Shown here: positions 5,872 through 7,678 of the stretch, in pieces | Position numbering within the stretch: position 1 is the stretch's first letter | Layout of the letters: each line of letters opens with the position of its first letter | Source: Pseudomonadota bacterium | Lineage (GTDB): Bacteria > Pseudomonadota > Alphaproteobacteria > Rhizobiales > Hyphomicrobiaceae | DNA length: 7,678 nucleotides | Reading direction: 5' to 3' | Assembly (NCBI GenBank): GCA_023430845.1 | Contig: JAEYYJ010000135.1 | Location: 1-7,678 of the forward strand | Notes under the pieces: model-generated | What the model saw: the letters and a program-made list of their open reading frames with translations, nothing else | Databases searched by the model: none | Told to the model about the DNA's origin: nothing | Position numbers and translations under genes: made by a program

Positions 5872-7134
5872 ATGACGACGGTCGTTATGAAGTTCGGGGG
5901 CACCTCGGTCGCCAATATCGAGCGCATCCAGAACGTCGCTCAGCACGTCAAGCGTGAGGTCGACGCCGGCAATCGGGTGGCCGTTGTCGTTTCCGCCATG
6001 TCGGGAACGACGAACCAACTCGTCGCCTGGGTCCGCGAAACCGCGCTGCTGCACGATGCGCGCGAGTACGACGCCATCGTGGCTTCGGGCGAGAACATCA
6101 CGGCCGGTCTCCTGGCGATCGCCCTTCAGTCGATCGGCATCCAGGCCCGCTCGTGGCAAGGATGGCAGGTCCCCGTCCTGACCGACGCGGCCCATGGCGC
6201 GGCCCGCATCACGGATATTCCGGGCGAGAAGCTGCGCGAACGGCTCGCGTCGGGCGAAGTTGCAGTCGTCACCGGCTTCCAGGGCATCGAACCGGAGCGC
6301 AATCGGATCGCCACACTGGGGCGCGGCGGCTCCGACACGAGCGCGGTGGCGATAGCCGTCGCCATCCAGGCCGATCTCTGCGATATCTACACGGACGTCG
6401 ACGGCGTCTACACGACGGACCCGCGCGTGGAGCCCAAGGCGCGCCGCCTCTCGCGTATCTCCTACGAGGAGATGCTGGAAATGGCCTCGCTCGGCTCGAA
6501 GGTGCTCCAGACACGCTCGGTCGAACTCGCCATGGTCCATCGGATGCGGACGCGCGTCCTTTCGAGCTTCACACCACCCGACGAGATCCCGGCCGCCCAT
6601 CCGGATACCTGGCACGAGATCGGCACGATCGTTTGCGACGAGGATGAAATCGTGGAACAGCAAGTCGTCAGCGGCATCGCATTCTCACGCGACGAAGCCA
6701 AGATCACGCTCCGCAAAATCGCCGACCGTCCTGGCGTAGCAGCCGCGATTTTCGGGCCTCTCGCCGATGCTAACATCAACGTCGACATGATCGTGCAGAA
6801 CCTGTCCACGGACGGGAAAAGCACGGATATGACCTTCACCGTACTGCAAACCGATCTCTCGCGCTCGCTCGAGGTCGTGAAAAGCGCCGCGCGGGATATC
6901 GGACATTTCGACATCGAAAGCTCGGGCGAGGTGGTCAAGGTCTCGGTGATCGGCATCGGCATGCGCAGCCATGCGGGCGTCGCCGCGCGCATGTTCAAGG
7001 CACTCGCCGAGAAGGGGATCAACATCCAGGCGATCTCGACCTCGGAGATCAAGATCAGCGTCTTGATCGACCGCGCCTATTCCGAGCTTGCCGTGCGCAC
7101 GCTCCATTCGCTCTACGGTCTCGACGCCGAATAG
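5872..7134 (+). CDS. lysC: Aspartate kinase
   Basis: Phosphorylates L-aspartate with ATP to L-4-aspartyl phosphate, the first step to diaminopimelate/lysine, threonine and methionine. The 420-residue length is normal for the monofunctional enzyme. The kinase (AAK) domain spans about 1-245: KFGGTSVANIERI (7-19), VVVSAMSG (38-45), ASGENITAGLLA (71-82), the GRGGSDTSAVAIA (150-162) active-site loop, IYTDVDGVYTTDPRV (172-186) and EEMLEMASLGSKVLQ (199-213). Two ACT domains follow: one around 265-345 with ADRPGVAAAIFGPLADANINVDMIVQN, and one around 354-420 with GMRSHAGVAARMF and STSEIKISVLID. They are the usual site of lysine/threonine feedback. Start 5872 has GGAG at 5864-5867, four bases upstream, and gives the expected MTTVVMKFGG; an in-frame ATG at 5764 would add 36 residues unlike the family. 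It is transcribed divergently from hflK. Confidence 0.97.
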   Translation: MTTVVMKFGGTSVANIERIQNVAQHVKREVDAGNRVAVVVSAMSGTTNQLVAWVRETALLHDAREYDAIVASGENITAGLLAIALQSIGIQARSWQGWQVPVLTDAAHGAARITDIPGEKLRERLASGEVAVVTGFQGIEPERNRIATLGRGGSDTSAVAIAVAIQADLCDIYTDVDGVYTTDPRVEPKARRLSRISYEEMLEMASLGSKVLQTRSVELAMVHRMRTRVLSSFTPPDEIPAAHPDTWHEIGTIVCDEDEIVEQQVVSGIAFSRDEAKITLRKIADRPGVAAAIFGPLADANINVDMIVQNLSTDGKSTDMTFTVLQTDLSRSLEVVKSAARDIGHFDIESSGEVVKVSVIGIGMRSHAGVAARMFKALAEKGINIQAISTSEIKISVLIDRAYSELAVRTLHSLYGLDAE

Positions 7135-7397
7135 GCAGCGAAGGGACCAGAGCACGAGCGGTGGCCACGGCGCGACTGCCGCCGGTCCACAATTCGAGAA
7201 GGCAGCACAAACCCTTGCCTGGGGTCGTCCTGCCTGATCTTCAGGATCGCGGGTTCGGGACGAACGTCGCATATTCTCGGTGCGCGAGACGTCGTCACAA
7301 TAAGCAATAGGCTCGACAGAGCCTGATCGGGTAGGAATGTCGCTTGAGGCGGTCCGCCAGGACCGCGCACGACGTGGCGTGGGAATGCAGGGCCGAG
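7135..7397 (+). other. Spacer between lysC and ptsP with two small hairpins
   Basis: No credible gene is seen in these 263 bases and no clear terminator follows lysC. Two perfect stems lie in the second half: AGGCTC (7309-7314) / GAGCCT (7319-7324) with loop GACA, and GCGGTCC (7349-7355) / GGACCGC (7360-7366) with loop GCCA. Neither has a T-run. They would lie in the ptsP leader, or in the lysC-ptsP intercistronic RNA if the two genes are co-transcribed. No clear promoter was found. Confidence 0.4.
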
Positions 7398-7678
7398 ATG
7401 GCGAAGGCACCCTTCCAGGATGATCACGGGCCGCCCACCGAGCCGGGGCTGCGGATCATTCTGCGTCGCCTGCGCGAGATCATCGAGGAGCCGGGCGACG
7501 GACAGAGCCGCCTCGACAAGATCGTCCGTCAGATCGCCGGTCTGATGGTGGCCGAGGTCTGCTCGATCTACCTGAAGCGCCAGGACGGCAGCCTCGAACT
7601 GTTCGCGACCGAGGGCCTCAATCCGTCCGCCATCCACCGCACGTTCATGAAGCGCGGTGAGGGCCTCGTCGGGCGCTG
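7398..7678 (+). CDS. ptsP: PtsP, enzyme I of the nitrogen phosphotransferase system (N-terminal part, cut by the window end)
   Basis: The first 93 codons are visible; the frame stays open to the window edge. The start ATG at 7398 has AGGG at 7389-7392, five bases upstream. The visible part is the start of the N-terminal GAF sensor domain: LRIILRRLREIIEEP (18-32), SRLDKIVRQIAGLMVAEVCSIYLKR as a helix and strand (about 38-61), DGSLELFATEGLN (63-75) and RGEGLVGR (86-93). This matches EI-Ntr, which takes phosphate from PEP and passes it to NPr and EIIA-Ntr to signal nitrogen and carbon state. The GAF domain is known in relatives to sense nitrogen status. The phosphohistidine and PEP-binding domains lie beyond the window. 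Position after lysC is familiar in alphaproteobacteria. An ordinary carbohydrate enzyme I is unlikely because that lacks the GAF domain. Confidence 0.9.
   Translation, partial: MAKAPFQDDHGPPTEPGLRIILRRLREIIEEPGDGQSRLDKIVRQIAGLMVAEVCSIYLKRQDGSLELFATEGLNPSAIHRTFMKRGEGLVGR

Noticed and set aside
6532..6534. Internal start for a separate regulatory (beta) subunit of aspartate kinase
   Set aside because: There is a Met at residue 221, but no ribosome site precedes it; alternative internal initiation cannot be supported here.
5617..6663. 348-codon open frame on the minus strand opposite lysC
   Set aside because: Antisense to conserved aspartate kinase motifs and no domain is recognisable.
1..7678. 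CRISPR array, mobile element, tRNA, rRNA or novel defence-like gene cluster
   Set aside because: No repeated spacer-like units, transposase, integrase, terminal repeats or RNA gene structure were seen; all supported genes are housekeeping or common surface functions.

Overview
The window reads as an ordinary chromosomal stretch from a high-GC alphaproteobacterium, most likely of the order Hyphomicrobiales. Three things point there: a Porin_2-type outer-membrane porin with the mature start ADLGGGCCADLEERVAELE, an alphaproteobacterial-type aspartate kinase followed by a GAF-domain ptsP gene, and an HflK with a very glycine-rich N-terminus. I see no insertion sequence, phage gene, tRNA, rRNA or CRISPR array, and I do not see evidence of a new multi-gene system.

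Layout. (1) 28-1194, plus strand: an M20D metallo-aminoacylase/amidohydrolase, followed by two hairpins; the second (1258-1285) looks like its terminator. (2) 1286-1760: about 475 bases without a credible gene, holding the leader of the porin gene with a direct repeat, a 12-base palindrome and a start-proximal hairpin. (3) 1761-3223, plus strand: a porin gene broken by a one-base loss near 2595. (4) 3251-3276: a perfect 26-base palindrome that can terminate both the porin gene and the converging operon. (5) 5504-3287, minus strand: hflK-hflC-DUF2065, a tight operon in which each stop overlaps the next start by 4 bases. (6) 5505-5871: the divergent control region, with a good promoter and a large leader hairpin for hflK and a run of hairpins before lysC. 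(7) 5872-7134, plus strand: lysC, aspartate kinase. (8) 7135-7397: a 263-base spacer. (9) 7398 to the window end, plus strand: the first 93 codons of ptsP, enzyme I of the nitrogen phosphotransferase system.

How the genes work together. HflK and HflC form the inner-membrane SPFH complex that surrounds and restrains the FtsH protease; the small two-helix DUF2065 protein is a usual companion. LysC makes aspartyl phosphate, the entry to lysine, threonine, methionine and diaminopimelate synthesis. PtsP starts the regulatory nitrogen phosphorelay. The amidohydrolase and the porin are separate units, each with its own terminator. The points most worth a second look are the porin frameshift, the hflK promoter and leader hairpin, and the lysC leader hairpins.
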